Assembly: GCA_964352775.1 (NCBI GenBank)
Contig: CAYGTK010000008.1
Location: forward strand, 1 to 37,668
Origin: CAYGTK01 sp964352775
GTDB taxonomy: Bacteria; Bacteroidota; Bacteroidia; Chitinophagales; CAIOSU01
Reading direction: 5' to 3'
Length of the DNA: 37,668 nucleotides
Positions 15,452 to 25,600 of this stretch are shown one piece after another; position 1 is the stretch's first letter, and each line of letters starts with the position of its first letter. Under the pieces are notes generated by a model, which was not told where the DNA came from, made no database searches, and was given only the letters and a program-made list of their open reading frames with translations. Position numbers and translations under genes: made by a program.

Positions 15452-16207
15452 TTAGTAGATAAACGGCAAAAACACCTTCCTCTTCTCTGGATAATCTTCA
15501 AATCTACCTTTATACCACTGGTGATTACTAATAGCCCTGGGGAATAGATTAGCGAAAGTGAATATCGCAAAGGCCAATGCTGGTAAGCTCCAAGTAAGTA
15601 TAGCAAAGCCCGTCCATTGAATAACCTCGCCCAGATAGTTGGGGCTACTCACCCAACGGAACATACCGCCAAAGGGTATTTTATGACCTGTTTCTCCAGG
15701 TTTGCGGAGGTTGCGAATAATGTAGTCACTATGTACATGCATGAGCCATCCACCAAGAAAAATGATAGTGCCGATAATGAATTGAGGACTAGTTAGCCAG
15801 TCTATTGAGTAACTGGGATATAGGTGAAACAGATAATAGCCATTGATATAACCATTAATGCCATTAAACACCAAGGCGAACAGCACTAATAGTATTGGGA
15901 AGTTCTGTTTGCTTCCACGAATAAGAAAGGGGTATATGAACGTGCGATAGCCGTAATGAAATTGCCACAAGCCTAGAAATAAGAGATTGACCATACCTAC
16001 TTCTTTATCACTCACCAAGAACATAATAAGGATAGTGAGTACCGCTGGAAGCTCCATAAATATCCAAGCTACGCGCGATGGCAAAGAAATACCCCAACCG
16101 CCCCTACTATGCTTACCGTAAGGTGCGCTAATGAATAGCAGCGACAGTAGTATTACTGGACTAACTGCTAGCTGAAAGTATAACAAGGGTTCGAACAGGT
16201 TATCCAT
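15452..16207 (-). CDS. Steroid 5-alpha-reductase family protein (SRD5A-like)
   Basis: A 251-residue integral membrane protein with about six to seven membrane segments, belonging to the 3-oxo-5-alpha-steroid 4-dehydrogenase family. It resembles the canonical animal SRD5A1/2 type over its whole length. Visible signatures are ELP (Glu52) and FHYGYRTFIYP (Tyr85), equivalent to the two substrate-contacting residues of SRD5A2. Further landmarks are HSDYIIRNLRKPGETGHKIP, SPNYLGEVIQW with the NADP-site Asn and Glu, TWSLPALAFAIFTFANLFPR, and the C-terminal KGRFEDYPEKRKVFLPF. These enzymes reduce the C4-C5 double bond of 3-oxo-delta4 steroids with NADPH. The ATG at 16207 is preferred over an in-frame GTG at 16210. 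A TACATTTG box (16213-16220) ends 5 bases upstream, so the mRNA may be leaderless. The real substrate in this bacterium is unknown. Confidence 0.9.
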   Translation of the reverse strand: MDNLFEPLLYFQLAVSPVILLSLLFISAPYGKHSRGGWGISLPSRVAWIFMELPAVLTILIMFLVSDKEVGMVNLLFLGLWQFHYGYRTFIYPFLIRGSKQNFPILLVLFALVFNGINGYINGYYLFHLYPSYSIDWLTSPQFIIGTIIFLGGWLMHVHSDYIIRNLRKPGETGHKIPFGGMFRWVSSPNYLGEVIQWTGFAILTWSLPALAFAIFTFANLFPRAISNHQWYKGRFEDYPEKRKVFLPFIY

Positions 16208-16212
16208 CACAC

Positions 16213-16220
16213 CAAATGTA
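16213..16220 (-). promoter_or_regulatory. Candidate -7 element of the 5-alpha-reductase gene
   Basis: On the minus strand TACATTTG matches TAnnTTTG exactly and is separated from the ATG at 16207 by only 5 bases. A TTG lies 13 bases upstream, closer than usual. If the box is used, transcription would start at or next to the start codon. Confidence 0.35.
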
Positions 16221-16381
16221 ATTAGATATGCTGCAATTAACTACTTTAGATACGAGGACAGTAACAGATAGATTATAATTATAGACAAATTAACTAACGG
16301 TTGTTAGGTAAAGTTTGAAATAAACGGCAAGATCAAAAACACTTTGGCTTTCATATGGTTATAGCAACAAACAAGAAGGAT

Positions 16382-17512
16382 ATGAAGCTGGAAGAATTAA
16401 TACTGGAGGGTTTATCTAATGAAAGCCCAGTGGTGCTTTACCGTATGCCTGGTGAGACATCTATAAGAGGTATTGCGCAACACGATGGTGAGCTAATGAT
16501 AGCTAACGATCCTTCTCAATACTTTCAGCAGCGTGGTTTCATCATTAGTCCTTACCAATTCTCTACAGGACACCCCGAAGTTTTTATAGATGCCGATATG
16601 CAGGGCATTCAAAAGAGTTTGGATACAAAATGGCTTAAGCAAGAATTGCCCATAGCTACCCGCAAGAGCGTATTTAGCTTCTATCATTCGCGATCGAAAA
16701 TAAAAGTACTGCGCCAAAATGCTTACTTGAACCAATGCAACACCCTTATAAGAGATCTTCAACAAGATGCTGCTAAAAAGGTGATATTGAGTAGAATACA
16801 TGCCATTGACGTTAATGATGATCTTGATGTATTCGACTATTTCCAGAAGTTGTGTTCCACTTACTCTTCAGCATTCTGCTACTTACTCTTTCTACCTCGT
16901 ATAGGTATTTGGATGGGTGCCACACCTGAGCTTTTGCTACAAAAGGATAGTAACAGATTGTCTACTATGGCCTTGGCGGGAACCCAGCGCGATGAAGGCA
17001 TCGGCCTAAAAAATATAACTTGGGGCGAAAAGGAAATTGAAGAGCAAGCAATGGTAAGCGATACTATAGCCAGTGTATTTGACAAACACTTTCCCAATTC
17101 CTACGCAAAGTCGGAAACCGAAACAGTGCGTGCTGGCAAAGTGCTACACTTAAGAACTTTGTTCGATGCTAAGTTAAAGGGTGATGATACCGATTTCACA
17201 AAATTGATAAATGACCTACACCCCACCCCTGCTATAGCGGGTTTACCAAGGAAAGAGGCGCAGGATATTATTCATAAAATAGAGAAACACAAGCGAGGTT
17301 ACTATACTGGCTATTTAGGCCCTGTGAATTTACACAACGATGATATTGACCTATTCGTTAATCTACGCTGCTTAGAATTAATAAATGAGCGACTTCTACT
17401 TTACGTAGGTGGTGGTATCACCTCTAGCTCTCTAGCAGAAAACGAGTGGGAAGAGACCATGCATAAAGCCTCTACCCTATCTTCTGTACTATTAGAAAGA
17501 GAAAAAGTATAA
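16382..17512 (+). CDS. menF: Isochorismate synthase (MenF/EntC type)
   Basis: A 376-residue chorismate-utilising enzyme that converts chorismate to isochorismate, the first committed step of menaquinone synthesis. The chorismate-binding domain is complete. It includes KKVILSRIHAI, WMGATPELLL, the TMALAGTQR core, GEKEIEEQAMV with a metal-binding Glu, VLHLRT, LHPTPAIAGLP, RGYYTGYLG, LFVNLRCLE and the C-terminal YVGGGITSSSLAENEWEET. An in-frame ATG at 16355 would add nine residues; the ATG at 16382 (MKLEELI) fits the family start better, although AGAAGGA lies very close before it. menE, another gene of the same pathway, lies about 2 kb downstream on the same strand, and no siderophore genes are near, so MenF is preferred over EntC. 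It is convergent with the hydroxylase gene, 3 bases apart. Confidence 0.9.
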   Translation: MKLEELILEGLSNESPVVLYRMPGETSIRGIAQHDGELMIANDPSQYFQQRGFIISPYQFSTGHPEVFIDADMQGIQKSLDTKWLKQELPIATRKSVFSFYHSRSKIKVLRQNAYLNQCNTLIRDLQQDAAKKVILSRIHAIDVNDDLDVFDYFQKLCSTYSSAFCYLLFLPRIGIWMGATPELLLQKDSNRLSTMALAGTQRDEGIGLKNITWGEKEIEEQAMVSDTIASVFDKHFPNSYAKSETETVRAGKVLHLRTLFDAKLKGDDTDFTKLINDLHPTPAIAGLPRKEAQDIIHKIEKHKRGYYTGYLGPVNLHNDDIDLFVNLRCLELINERLLLYVGGGITSSSLAENEWEETMHKASTLSSVLLEREKV

Positions 17513-17515
17513 GCT

Positions 17516-18799
17516 CTAGCCTAGTTGAACTTCAGCTTGACGCTCTGCAACAAACTCGGAGACTTCCCATTTTACGAAAGCTGCTGTTACTAATAGCGAG
17601 CTTAGTAAATACAAGCCCACTATCCACTTACCAGCAGGTATCCATTCGCCTAGTAAGAACCAATCGCCCAAGGCGATAATAATGCTAACACCTACTATAG
17701 TTCTAAAAGCTTCTAACCAGAAAGCAACAGGCTTCTTATCCATTAATGTGGTGTAAGAAAATACCGTTAACATGATAAAGCCACCGTAAAGCAATAGCTG
17801 CCAGGTAGGTAAGTCTGCCAATCTATTGAACAAGTACATACTCATAAACAAGGTAACAGTCATTTGTACGGAAGCCCAAACATCCATAGCTGTAGATGGC
17901 TTAGTGTCATATTTCTCTTGTGTGTAAACATCTTCAATTACTTCTACTGGATATTTCGCTGCAACATCCGCTGGTCTCCAACCAGTAGGCATGAACCATA
18001 CACGGGCTTTATCCCACCAGCTATCAGCGCGCCATGCGTCGGTAACAACCATCCAAGCGTGCTGAAAATTGATGATGATGGGATTCCACGTGCGCGCTGC
18101 TTTTTTCACACCATATACTGCTGGCACATCGTCTTTCTCTTCCTGGAACGTACCAAATAGTTTATCCCAAATAATAAAGATCTGTGAGAAGTTCTTGTCA
18201 ATATATTCAGGGTTAATAGCATGGTGTACACGGTGATGCGATGGGGTGACCAGTATATATTCTAAGATACCCATTCTACCAATGTAGCGGGTATGATACC
18301 AAAACTGAGAGAACAATTGAATGGGCGCTATAATAGCGAACACCTTTGCAGGCACTCCTAAAAAAGCAATAGGAACTAAAAAGAATACCGTAAAAGAGAA
18401 TAAATGTGAAATAGACTGACGCAATGCACAAGGCAAATTAAACTCTTCACTACTATGGTGAATGATATGCCTGTTCCAAAAAAAGTTAACCTTGTGTTCT
18501 ATTCTATGTATCCAATAACCAGCAAAGTCTAAACCAACAAATGCGATAACGAATACCCACCAATGGGGTTGAAGATCGAATAAGGCTACCTTATCTACTA
18601 ACCATTCATAACTAATGATGGCTATAGTTAAGCCCAGCACACTTTTAGTAATGTTGGTAATGCCCGAACTTAAGCTAGATACGGAGTCCATTATGTTAAA
18701 GTATCTAACCCCTTTCCAATAACCATAAGCCATCTCTAATAGCACAAGTACTGTAAAGAAGGGAATGCCGTAGTTAAGTGCCGAAGCGAATGACTCCAT
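17516..18799 (-). CDS. Sterol desaturase / fatty acid hydroxylase family protein
   Basis: A 427-residue membrane di-iron oxygenase. Three histidine clusters of the fatty-acid hydroxylase superfamily are present: HRIEH (about 98), HIIHHSSE (about 111) and SHHRVHH (about 187). They are set among several membrane segments, and a second hydrophobic region at about 310-415 forms extra C-terminal helices. The order and spacing, the NLPCALRQS segment, and the N-terminal Y-G-Y-W-K-G-V-R-Y resemble alkylglycerol-monooxygenase-like proteins more than sterol C4 or C5 oxidases. Activity would be O2-dependent hydroxylation or desaturation of a lipid. The substrate is unknown. It lies 1.3 kb from the 5-alpha-reductase homologue, with menF between them on the opposite strand. 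Confidence 0.9.
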   Translation of the reverse strand: MESFASALNYGIPFFTVLVLLEMAYGYWKGVRYFNIMDSVSSLSSGITNITKSVLGLTIAIISYEWLVDKVALFDLQPHWWVFVIAFVGLDFAGYWIHRIEHKVNFFWNRHIIHHSSEEFNLPCALRQSISHLFSFTVFFLVPIAFLGVPAKVFAIIAPIQLFSQFWYHTRYIGRMGILEYILVTPSHHRVHHAINPEYIDKNFSQIFIIWDKLFGTFQEEKDDVPAVYGVKKAARTWNPIIINFQHAWMVVTDAWRADSWWDKARVWFMPTGWRPADVAAKYPVEVIEDVYTQEKYDTKPSTAMDVWASVQMTVTLFMSMYLFNRLADLPTWQLLLYGGFIMLTVFSYTTLMDKKPVAFWLEAFRTIVGVSIIIALGDWFLLGEWIPAGKWIVGLYLLSSLLVTAAFVKWEVSEFVAERQAEVQLG

Positions 18800-18923
18800 A
18801 GTTATACAAGAGGGTTTATTAAAATTACGGAATTTGTTGCCAAAAATATTATCGCTTCAACCAGCACCTTCGTTGGTTATTAGGTGTGATATTAATAGAA
18901 GAACTTGTACATTTAGCGTTGTT

Positions 18924-19352
18924 ATGAGACCGTTATACACCGCCTTTGTTATCTCACTCTTACTATGCTCTTGCTGGGGAACGGAGGAAACTGTGCCACC
19001 ACCTGTTGGGCCAGTTTTAGAGATCACTTCAGAAAATTCAATTGTATTCGATACTTTGATACAAGGAAATAGCGGCTTTGAGCGGGTTATTACCTTTTTC
19101 AATTCTGGCGACGAGAAATTGATAATTGCAGGTATTCAACAATCAAAAGAATTCTGTAAGGCCGAGTGGGACTCGAAAGCTTATGGACCAAATGTAAATG
19201 GTGCGTTCACCATTAAGTGTATGGTAGAAGGTCGTCAAGCATTAGATGAGGTATTCGTAGTACGATCGAACAGCGTTAATGGTGATGATACCCTTCGCTT
19301 GAAAGGATTTGTTGTTGGGCCACCCCGTATTAAGCTAGATATAGTTAAATGA
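18924..19352 (+). CDS. DUF1573-like lipoprotein
   Basis: A protein of about 142 residues with a lipoprotein signal peptide (LYTAFVISLLLCSC, lipobox LCSC) and a single Ig-like beta-sandwich. The sandwich contains IVFDTLIQGNSGFERVITFFNSGDEKLIIAGIQ, quoted here as two segments: IVFDTLIQGN and ITFFNSGDEKLIIAGI. This is the DUF1573/ASPM-like pattern (F-x-x-x-x-G-x...F-x-N-x-G-x-x-x-L-x-I) common in Bacteroidota exported proteins. The frame is open from 18834, but the first 30 codons read like non-coding DNA and the signal peptide begins at the ATG at 18924. It ends 12 bases before menE and may be co-transcribed with it, though no functional link is evident. The function of the domain is unknown; it probably acts in protein binding at the cell envelope. 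Confidence 0.75.
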   Translation: MRPLYTAFVISLLLCSCWGTEETVPPPVGPVLEITSENSIVFDTLIQGNSGFERVITFFNSGDEKLIIAGIQQSKEFCKAEWDSKAYGPNVNGAFTIKCMVEGRQALDEVFVVRSNSVNGDDTLRLKGFVVGPPRIKLDIVK

Positions 19353-19364
19353 TCAGCTAATTGC

Positions 19365-20453
19365 ATGATCGACCACCCTTTACATCTTACAGAGAACTTC
19401 GCCCATTTAGATGGCACTTCACACGATTTAGATGCTTTAGCAAATAGTGTAGCAGTAGATAACTGGCAACCGTTAGTCTCCTTTCTTCAAGAATGGTATA
19501 ATGATAGCCCGTATGTAACTGTGCATACATCTGGATCTACAGGTGAACCGAAAGCGATAAGAGTAAGTAAAGAGCAGATGGCCAACAGCGCACGTATGAC
19601 CGCTGAATTCCTAGTCCTGGCAAAGGGAACGGAAGCATTTCTTCCGCTTTCAGTAGAGTATATAGCTGGTAAAATGATGGTAGTGCGCGCCTTGGTAAAT
19701 AGGTGGAAACTGACCATAGCAAAACCACCAGCCGACCCAATGGTGGGAATTTCAAGCAACCACGACCTAAAGTTTACTGCGCTTGTTCCTTATCAGTTAA
19801 GTCAAATATTAAGGTCAGAAGATAGCCTTGCTAAACTCGATCGTTTTGACACGATAATTGTTGGTGGAGCGCCCATAAGCAAGGAATTAGAAAAGCAGTT
19901 ACAAGACCTTAGCCCAGCCATTTATCAAACCTACGGAATGACGGAGACCGTTAGCCACATTGCTATGCGAAGGGTGAATGGGTTAAATGCTTCAGAAGCA
20001 TACACCACGATAGGTAGAACAACAGTAAACACTGATAACGAGGGTAGACTCACCATTGATGCGCCTGACATTGGAGTTATTGAACTTCAAACAAATGATC
20101 TGGCAAAACTTATTGATAACAAGCAGTTCATCTGGTTAGGCCGCTACGATAATGTTATCAATTCAGGTGGAGTTAAGCTGATACCAGAACAGTTGGAGCA
20201 AAAGCTTTCGATTCTGTTCCCTAGTAAGCGATACTTCCTAAGTTCGTTACCACATAGGCATCTGGGAGAGCAATTGATATTGGTGATAGAGACAAGTGAA
20301 CTGCCTGGTGATATTCGCAATGCTATTAATCAAGTACTTCAAGGCTATGAGAAGCCTAAGCAAATACTATTGACTACTGCATTCGTAGAAACAGCTTCAG
20401 GAAAGATACAACGGAAAAAGAGTCTAGCTGTGGCGCTATCCTCTATTGAATGA
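19365..20453 (+). CDS. menE: o-Succinylbenzoate-CoA ligase (MenE-like AMP-binding enzyme)
   Basis: A 362-residue acyl-CoA synthetase of the ANL superfamily, short like other Bacteroidota MenE proteins. Visible motifs are the P-loop HTSGSTGEPK (55-63), IIVGGAPIS (about 164-172), the A5 motif QTYGMTET (188-195), the hinge GRYDNVINSGGVKLIPEQ (about 264-281) and the C-terminal lysine motif SGKIQRKK that closes over the acyl-adenylate. MenE activates o-succinylbenzoate with ATP and joins it to CoA in menaquinone synthesis. The assignment is strengthened by menF nearby; other acyl-CoA ligases are usually longer than 500 residues. Its last 11 bases overlap the 3' end of the convergent protease gene at 20443. 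Confidence 0.87.
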   Translation: MIDHPLHLTENFAHLDGTSHDLDALANSVAVDNWQPLVSFLQEWYNDSPYVTVHTSGSTGEPKAIRVSKEQMANSARMTAEFLVLAKGTEAFLPLSVEYIAGKMMVVRALVNRWKLTIAKPPADPMVGISSNHDLKFTALVPYQLSQILRSEDSLAKLDRFDTIIVGGAPISKELEKQLQDLSPAIYQTYGMTETVSHIAMRRVNGLNASEAYTTIGRTTVNTDNEGRLTIDAPDIGVIELQTNDLAKLIDNKQFIWLGRYDNVINSGGVKLIPEQLEQKLSILFPSKRYFLSSLPHRHLGEQLILVIETSELPGDIRNAINQVLQGYEKPKQILLTTAFVETASGKIQRKKSLAVALSSIE

Positions 20454-22587
20454 TCACCTTCTGCCAAGCACGTGCATCATCTTGTATTACTTCTACTAAG
20501 TAAATACCTGGTAGCAAGTTTGCAGTTTTCACATTTATGCTATTTCCACTTCGCGCTAAAAAAACACCTTCTGTTATCTCTTGTCCAGTAAGGGTGCGGA
20601 GTTTTACTAATGCCGCTTCACTATTTGGAAGATCAACAGTAAACTGACCTGTACTTGGATTAGGGTATAGCTGAACATTAAGCTCCGCTCCATTTCCTGC
20701 AATACCTACCCCAATGTTACGAATGTTCACATCATCAATATAAAGTGCATTCCCACCATCAGATATGTTCTCAAATCTAAGTTGTACGCGGTCTTGCGCT
20801 ATTAACGACCGAAGTTCTAACTTATAAGTTTTCCAATCACTAGCTGTAGGAATGAATTCGTTTGCAGTAGCACTAGCTGTAGCTAATTCATCAGCGCCAG
20901 CAGCCCATATACGTTTCCAAGTTGTTCCACAATCAAAGGTGTAACTTATCCGTAGCGAATCGTTCTTAATCGTGTTTCGTCGTGCGTAAGCAATACTAAA
21001 TTCTAATAATGGGGCAACTTCGTTACCACCAACAGGTGTAAATGATAAAACAGGGGTTATCAATCTATCAGTCCTTCCTGAAGGGTCAAAATTGGTTGTA
21101 GTGGTGTAGTTATCAAAACGGGCACTTCTACCACTAGATCCAAACCCACCTTGACCAATATATTGCTCCCAATCCCTATCATTCTGAGCATTATCTGTAG
21201 TCCAATTTACAGGCGGAAATTGATCTTGAAATCCTTCTTGTAATAGATAAGGATCGCTATCTACTAACTGGTCAGCCACAGTGAAATTGATAATGCGTTG
21301 ATCGTTAGTAAAATTCTCGTCTTGCTGTCCATTAGGTGAAAAAAGTGTTATAGTCAGTTGATAAGACCCATCAGCTAATGTTATTGCGGGGATACTTACA
21401 TGAGTGAGTTTATTCTGTTCTAAACTTCCACTCCAATTGGTGAATTGTTGTACTGCGTTGTCTATTTGATAACCTATAGTAAAGTCAGTAAGTAGTTCCG
21501 TGCCTACATTTCTTACTAGCATGGTTGGCGTGAAGGCACCACTACACGAAAAACTAAGTGGATGTAAAACTTCATCAATACCAATATCATAAGCAAACAG
21601 TGAGGGCGAAATACAAGCCTGAGAAGTTGTGATACCAATACGTTCAGTATTGAATGTAGCAGTAATTATAGCTTTCTGACCTTCTGAGAACATATTATAG
21701 CAATCATCATTTACGTAGTCCATATAGTTCATGAACATATCTCCGTCCGGGCCATTCATACAGCTTAGCGAAGGAAACGTAGGGCATCCATAATTTGCTT
21801 TAGCTTGAGGTGGAGTATCATTTACCCCATCATCAGCATTACAATCATCCACCAGCGGATCTCCATTACCCCATAAGTGACTTAAGCCCAACCAGTGGCC
21901 CACTTCATGAGTAGTAGTCCTTCCATTATCATGGTTTGGGTCGAGGGCAAATTGGCTACCTCTTCCGAACACATCATATTGTACAACTACTCCATCGGCC
22001 TCGCCGGCAGTACCAGGAAACGGTGCATAACCTAGTATACTAGCATCTTGACCGCCCATACGAACTGTCCAGATATTCATGTACCTCTGATTATCCCATC
22101 TGGTGTTAGGTTTTAGATCATTATCTAGGTCATTACGCGTCCACGATATTCTACCAGCATTTATTCGTTGAATTCCATTAGTGGGGTTGCCATTAGTGTC
22201 TTGCTGCGCTAAGCAGAACTCCACCTCGAAGTCAGCGGCTACCGTTTCAAATGCACTTGGTGTAGCAGTTGCGTCGGCATTCAAGCGACGAAAATCTTCA
22301 TTCAACACTTCAATTTGCGAAAGCACTTGAGCATCGGGTATATTCTCATTCTCTCCCTCAACATCTCCATCGTGAATAATGTGAACTACAACAGGTATAG
22401 TAACTAGTGCTCTAGATTTATTAGAAGCATTGCCTGAAGCTAATTCCGCATCAATAATGCTCCTGAATTTCTGATAAGCCGCTCGTTCTTCAGCAGTTGT
22501 TAGAATAGTTCCACAATGGCGCTGTTGCGCCATTCCAAATGTGCAGCATAAAAGGGTGAATGCTGCTACGGTGAATAGCCTTTTCAT
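20443..22587 (-). CDS. M43 metalloprotease with T9SS sorting domain (array gene 4)
   Basis: A 714-residue secreted zinc protease of the M43 (pappalysin/cytophagalysin) family. The signal peptide LFTVAAFTLLCCTFGMAQ is followed by a propeptide and the catalytic domain (about 60-330) with zinc motif HEVGHWLGLSH (227-237) and Met-turn MFMNYMDY. A CARDB-like segment follows (about 340-430). Next is a MAM or jelly-roll-like domain (about 440-630) with DGGNALYIDDVNIR at its end. The T9SS type A sorting domain is at 637-714 (VQLYPNPSTG ... PGIYLVEVIQ). It has no SprB repeats. It is the last gene of the array, 29 bases downstream of array gene 3, whose catalytic domain it closely resembles (LSQI-VLNEDFRRLNAD in both). 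It would be exported by Sec, then secreted or attached at the surface by T9SS. Confidence 0.93.
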   Translation of the reverse strand: MKRLFTVAAFTLLCCTFGMAQQRHCGTILTTAEERAAYQKFRSIIDAELASGNASNKSRALVTIPVVVHIIHDGDVEGENENIPDAQVLSQIEVLNEDFRRLNADATATPSAFETVAADFEVEFCLAQQDTNGNPTNGIQRINAGRISWTRNDLDNDLKPNTRWDNQRYMNIWTVRMGGQDASILGYAPFPGTAGEADGVVVQYDVFGRGSQFALDPNHDNGRTTTHEVGHWLGLSHLWGNGDPLVDDCNADDGVNDTPPQAKANYGCPTFPSLSCMNGPDGDMFMNYMDYVNDDCYNMFSEGQKAIITATFNTERIGITTSQACISPSLFAYDIGIDEVLHPLSFSCSGAFTPTMLVRNVGTELLTDFTIGYQIDNAVQQFTNWSGSLEQNKLTHVSIPAITLADGSYQLTITLFSPNGQQDENFTNDQRIINFTVADQLVDSDPYLLQEGFQDQFPPVNWTTDNAQNDRDWEQYIGQGGFGSSGRSARFDNYTTTTNFDPSGRTDRLITPVLSFTPVGGNEVAPLLEFSIAYARRNTIKNDSLRISYTFDCGTTWKRIWAAGADELATASATANEFIPTASDWKTYKLELRSLIAQDRVQLRFENISDGGNALYIDDVNIRNIGVGIAGNGAELNVQLYPNPSTGQFTVDLPNSEAALVKLRTLTGQEITEGVFLARSGNSINVKTANLLPGIYLVEVIQDDARAWQKVIIQ

Positions 22588-22616
22588 ATCTGTAGTTTAC
22601 CTGATGCTAACATAAG

Positions 22617-25600
22617 TTAGCGAGATAGCGAGACCTTTTTGGTTATTGAGACTTGCCCAGCAATGATACGAATAAAATACATTCCGCTAGGTAACTCACT
22701 CCAGTCCAATTGTTCACTAGTTATAGAAGAATTAACTACTCGTCTTTCTACTAAAGCTCCGTAAGCATTATATACTTCAAAAGCATCTACAGTAGTACCC
22801 GTCCAGTTCAATATCACCTCACCAGAAGTTGGGTTAGGATATATTGATATTAACTCTTCAGCATCTGCTTCCCATATAGATGAGAAGTTTCCAATAGTAG
22901 CAGCAACTGTAGTATCACAACCTGACGAATCAATAACTATAACTGTATAAGTAGAAGCGGCCAAACCTGATGCGGTTGACGTAGTTTCGCCATTACTCCA
23001 AGTATAAGTATATGGTGGAACGCCATTGTTTACTGTTACCGTAGCCGATCCAACTCCTGTATTAGAAGTGTCAGCGTAAGTAGTAACCGTTATATCCAAG
23101 TTAGCCTCTGTTATCAGTGCAACATTGTCAACAACAACACAACCACCTACGTCCGTTAAGGTAAAGGTATAAGCTCCTGCAGCTAGCACATCATTATTAG
23201 CCGTGGTTACTCCATTGCTCCATGCATATGTGTAAGGGCTTACACCTCCACTTACATTAGCTAATGCACTACCTACTTTAGTACCACAGGCTACATCTAT
23301 AATATTGAATGACAGGTTTATTGCTGAAGGCTCGTTCACAATAGTATCAGTCACTGTAACACATCCATTATCATCAGTAACAGTAAGTGTGTAGATTCCA
23401 CTAGGTATACCTACTAAAGTAGGTGCGTTACTACCATTGCTCCAGTTGTAGGTGTATGGTGTGTTTCCTCCCGATACATTGGATAGAATTATTCCGTCAG
23501 AACCACCACCACAAACTACATCCTGAGGGCTAAGTGTTGCGAAAGAGGCGCCAAGATCGCTAATGGTAATAGTAGCCGAAGCACTACATAAGTTAAAATC
23601 AACCAAAGTGACCGTATAGGCTCCAGCTGCTAACGAACTTACAGTACTACTAGTAGAACCATTACTCCAAGCATAAGTGAATGGACCAGAACCACCTACA
23701 CCTGTTGCAGAGGCTGTTCCATCACTATTACCACAAGTAGCATTCGTGAAACTGGTAGAAAGTGATAGTACATTAGGTAAGTTCACATCAGCATCACGTA
23801 TCACAGAACAATTGTTAGCATCTGTAAGCGTAACGGTGTAAGTACCTGCTACTAGATTATCTATCACACCAGTAGTTTGCCCATTACTCCATGCATAGGT
23901 GTATGGAGTAGTTCCTCCATTAGGATAGGCCTCTATCCTTCCGCTTGGTGCTCCACAACCAGTTGGGCTGGCACCAGTATTTAATCCAAGCTCTGGCGGT
24001 GCTACCATAGTTATAGATGCTACACTTTGACAACTATTAGCATCGGTAACGGTAATACTTAAAGGACCTCTTGAAAGGTTAATGATATTAGGTGTATTGT
24101 CTCCTGTGCTCCAAGCATAAGTATAAGGTGCGTTCCCACCACTTATTTGCAAGCTTGCAGACCCATCAAAGCTATTGTAGCAGGTAGGATTTACTGGGTT
24201 AATGGTAACGGTTGGCCCATTCACATTACTTAAGTTATAGCCACTAACCAAAGTACAGCCAGTAGCATCAGTTATAGTAACGGTGTATGTTCCTGTTGTA
24301 AGCCCACTTACCGTTCCTCCAGTAGCTGAGGTACTCCAGTTGTAGGTTAATGGAGTAACTCCACCTGTTGCAGTAACACTTATTTCACCATTATTCTGTC
24401 CACATGCCGCATTAGTTTGCGTTACACTAGGTACTATAGCAGTGGGCTCAGTAATAGAAGTGCTTGCAGTGGATACACATCCATTAGCATCAGTAAGTGT
24501 GAGTGTATAGCTACCTGCTGGTAGAGCATTTAAGCTTACGCCTTGCGTTCCATTACTCCAAGCATAAGTATATGGCGAAGAACCATTTACTGTTGAGCTA
24601 ACTGCTCCATTATTAGCACCAAAACAACTTACATCGGTTCCAGAAACATTTACAATAGGAGCTCCGTCTACCAAAATATAAGCCGTTTGTACTAGTTGAT
24701 CGCTACCATCAGCATTAGTAGCTGTTAGTGTTACATCATAAGTACCTGGTGTGTTATATACCACTGTAGGACTTTGCTGAGTAGAAGTTGCTGGTGTAGC
24801 ACCTGGTAAATCCCAAGACCAAGATGTAGGATTATTTGCCGATGCATCTGTAAATGTTATGCTTTCACCTTCACACACTTCATTGTCGCTTGCTGAGAAG
24901 TTGGCTATTGGTAGTGTAAGTGCCACTCCACATATCCCACTAACGTCAATATTATCGAGGTAAATGTTGTTTCCGTAATCGTTATACAATTCAAACTTCA
25001 ATCGTAAGCTCGCTTCTCCATCATATGGACTTAGATCTACTGTAAAACAGCCCGAGCCAAGATTACCAGAGAAACACCATTCGTCAAAAATAGTGGGTAC
25101 GAAATCTACATTACCTATTTGACCAGAAGTAGCAAATGTACCAGAACCATCTTCTGACCTAGCGAAGACTTTATCTGGGAAGGTTGCCCCACCATCAGTA
25201 GATACATATACTATTAAAGAATCCGACTCATTACCAGAGAAACGTCTGTGTGCGTGCTCAAAGCTCAAAATGGTATTAGTAACTGCAGATAGGTTTAATA
25301 CTGGTGTGATCAATCCGTCACGTTGGCCAGCTGCATTGTAATTAAAGATGTTAACCCGTGCAGCTTTATCCCCTTGATTTGAACCTCCAACAGTTACTAT
25401 CTCCCATGTTAAAGAGTTATCAGGGTTTTCAACGGTCCAGCCATTTGTGGCAAAAGCATTAGACTCAAAATCTTCAAAAAGTGCAATTACTGGCCCACCA
25501 ATAGCTACATCCACATAGTTAGGAATGGTTACTGTATTAGTACCAGCAGCATTAGTTACTTGAAGGGTTACAGGAAACGTTCCTTGTGTAGGATAAGCTA

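Noticed and set aside
18834..18923. An upstream 30-codon extension of the DUF1573-like gene
   Set aside because: The signal peptide and lipobox start at the ATG at 18924; the extension has no signal features and would bury the lipoprotein signal.
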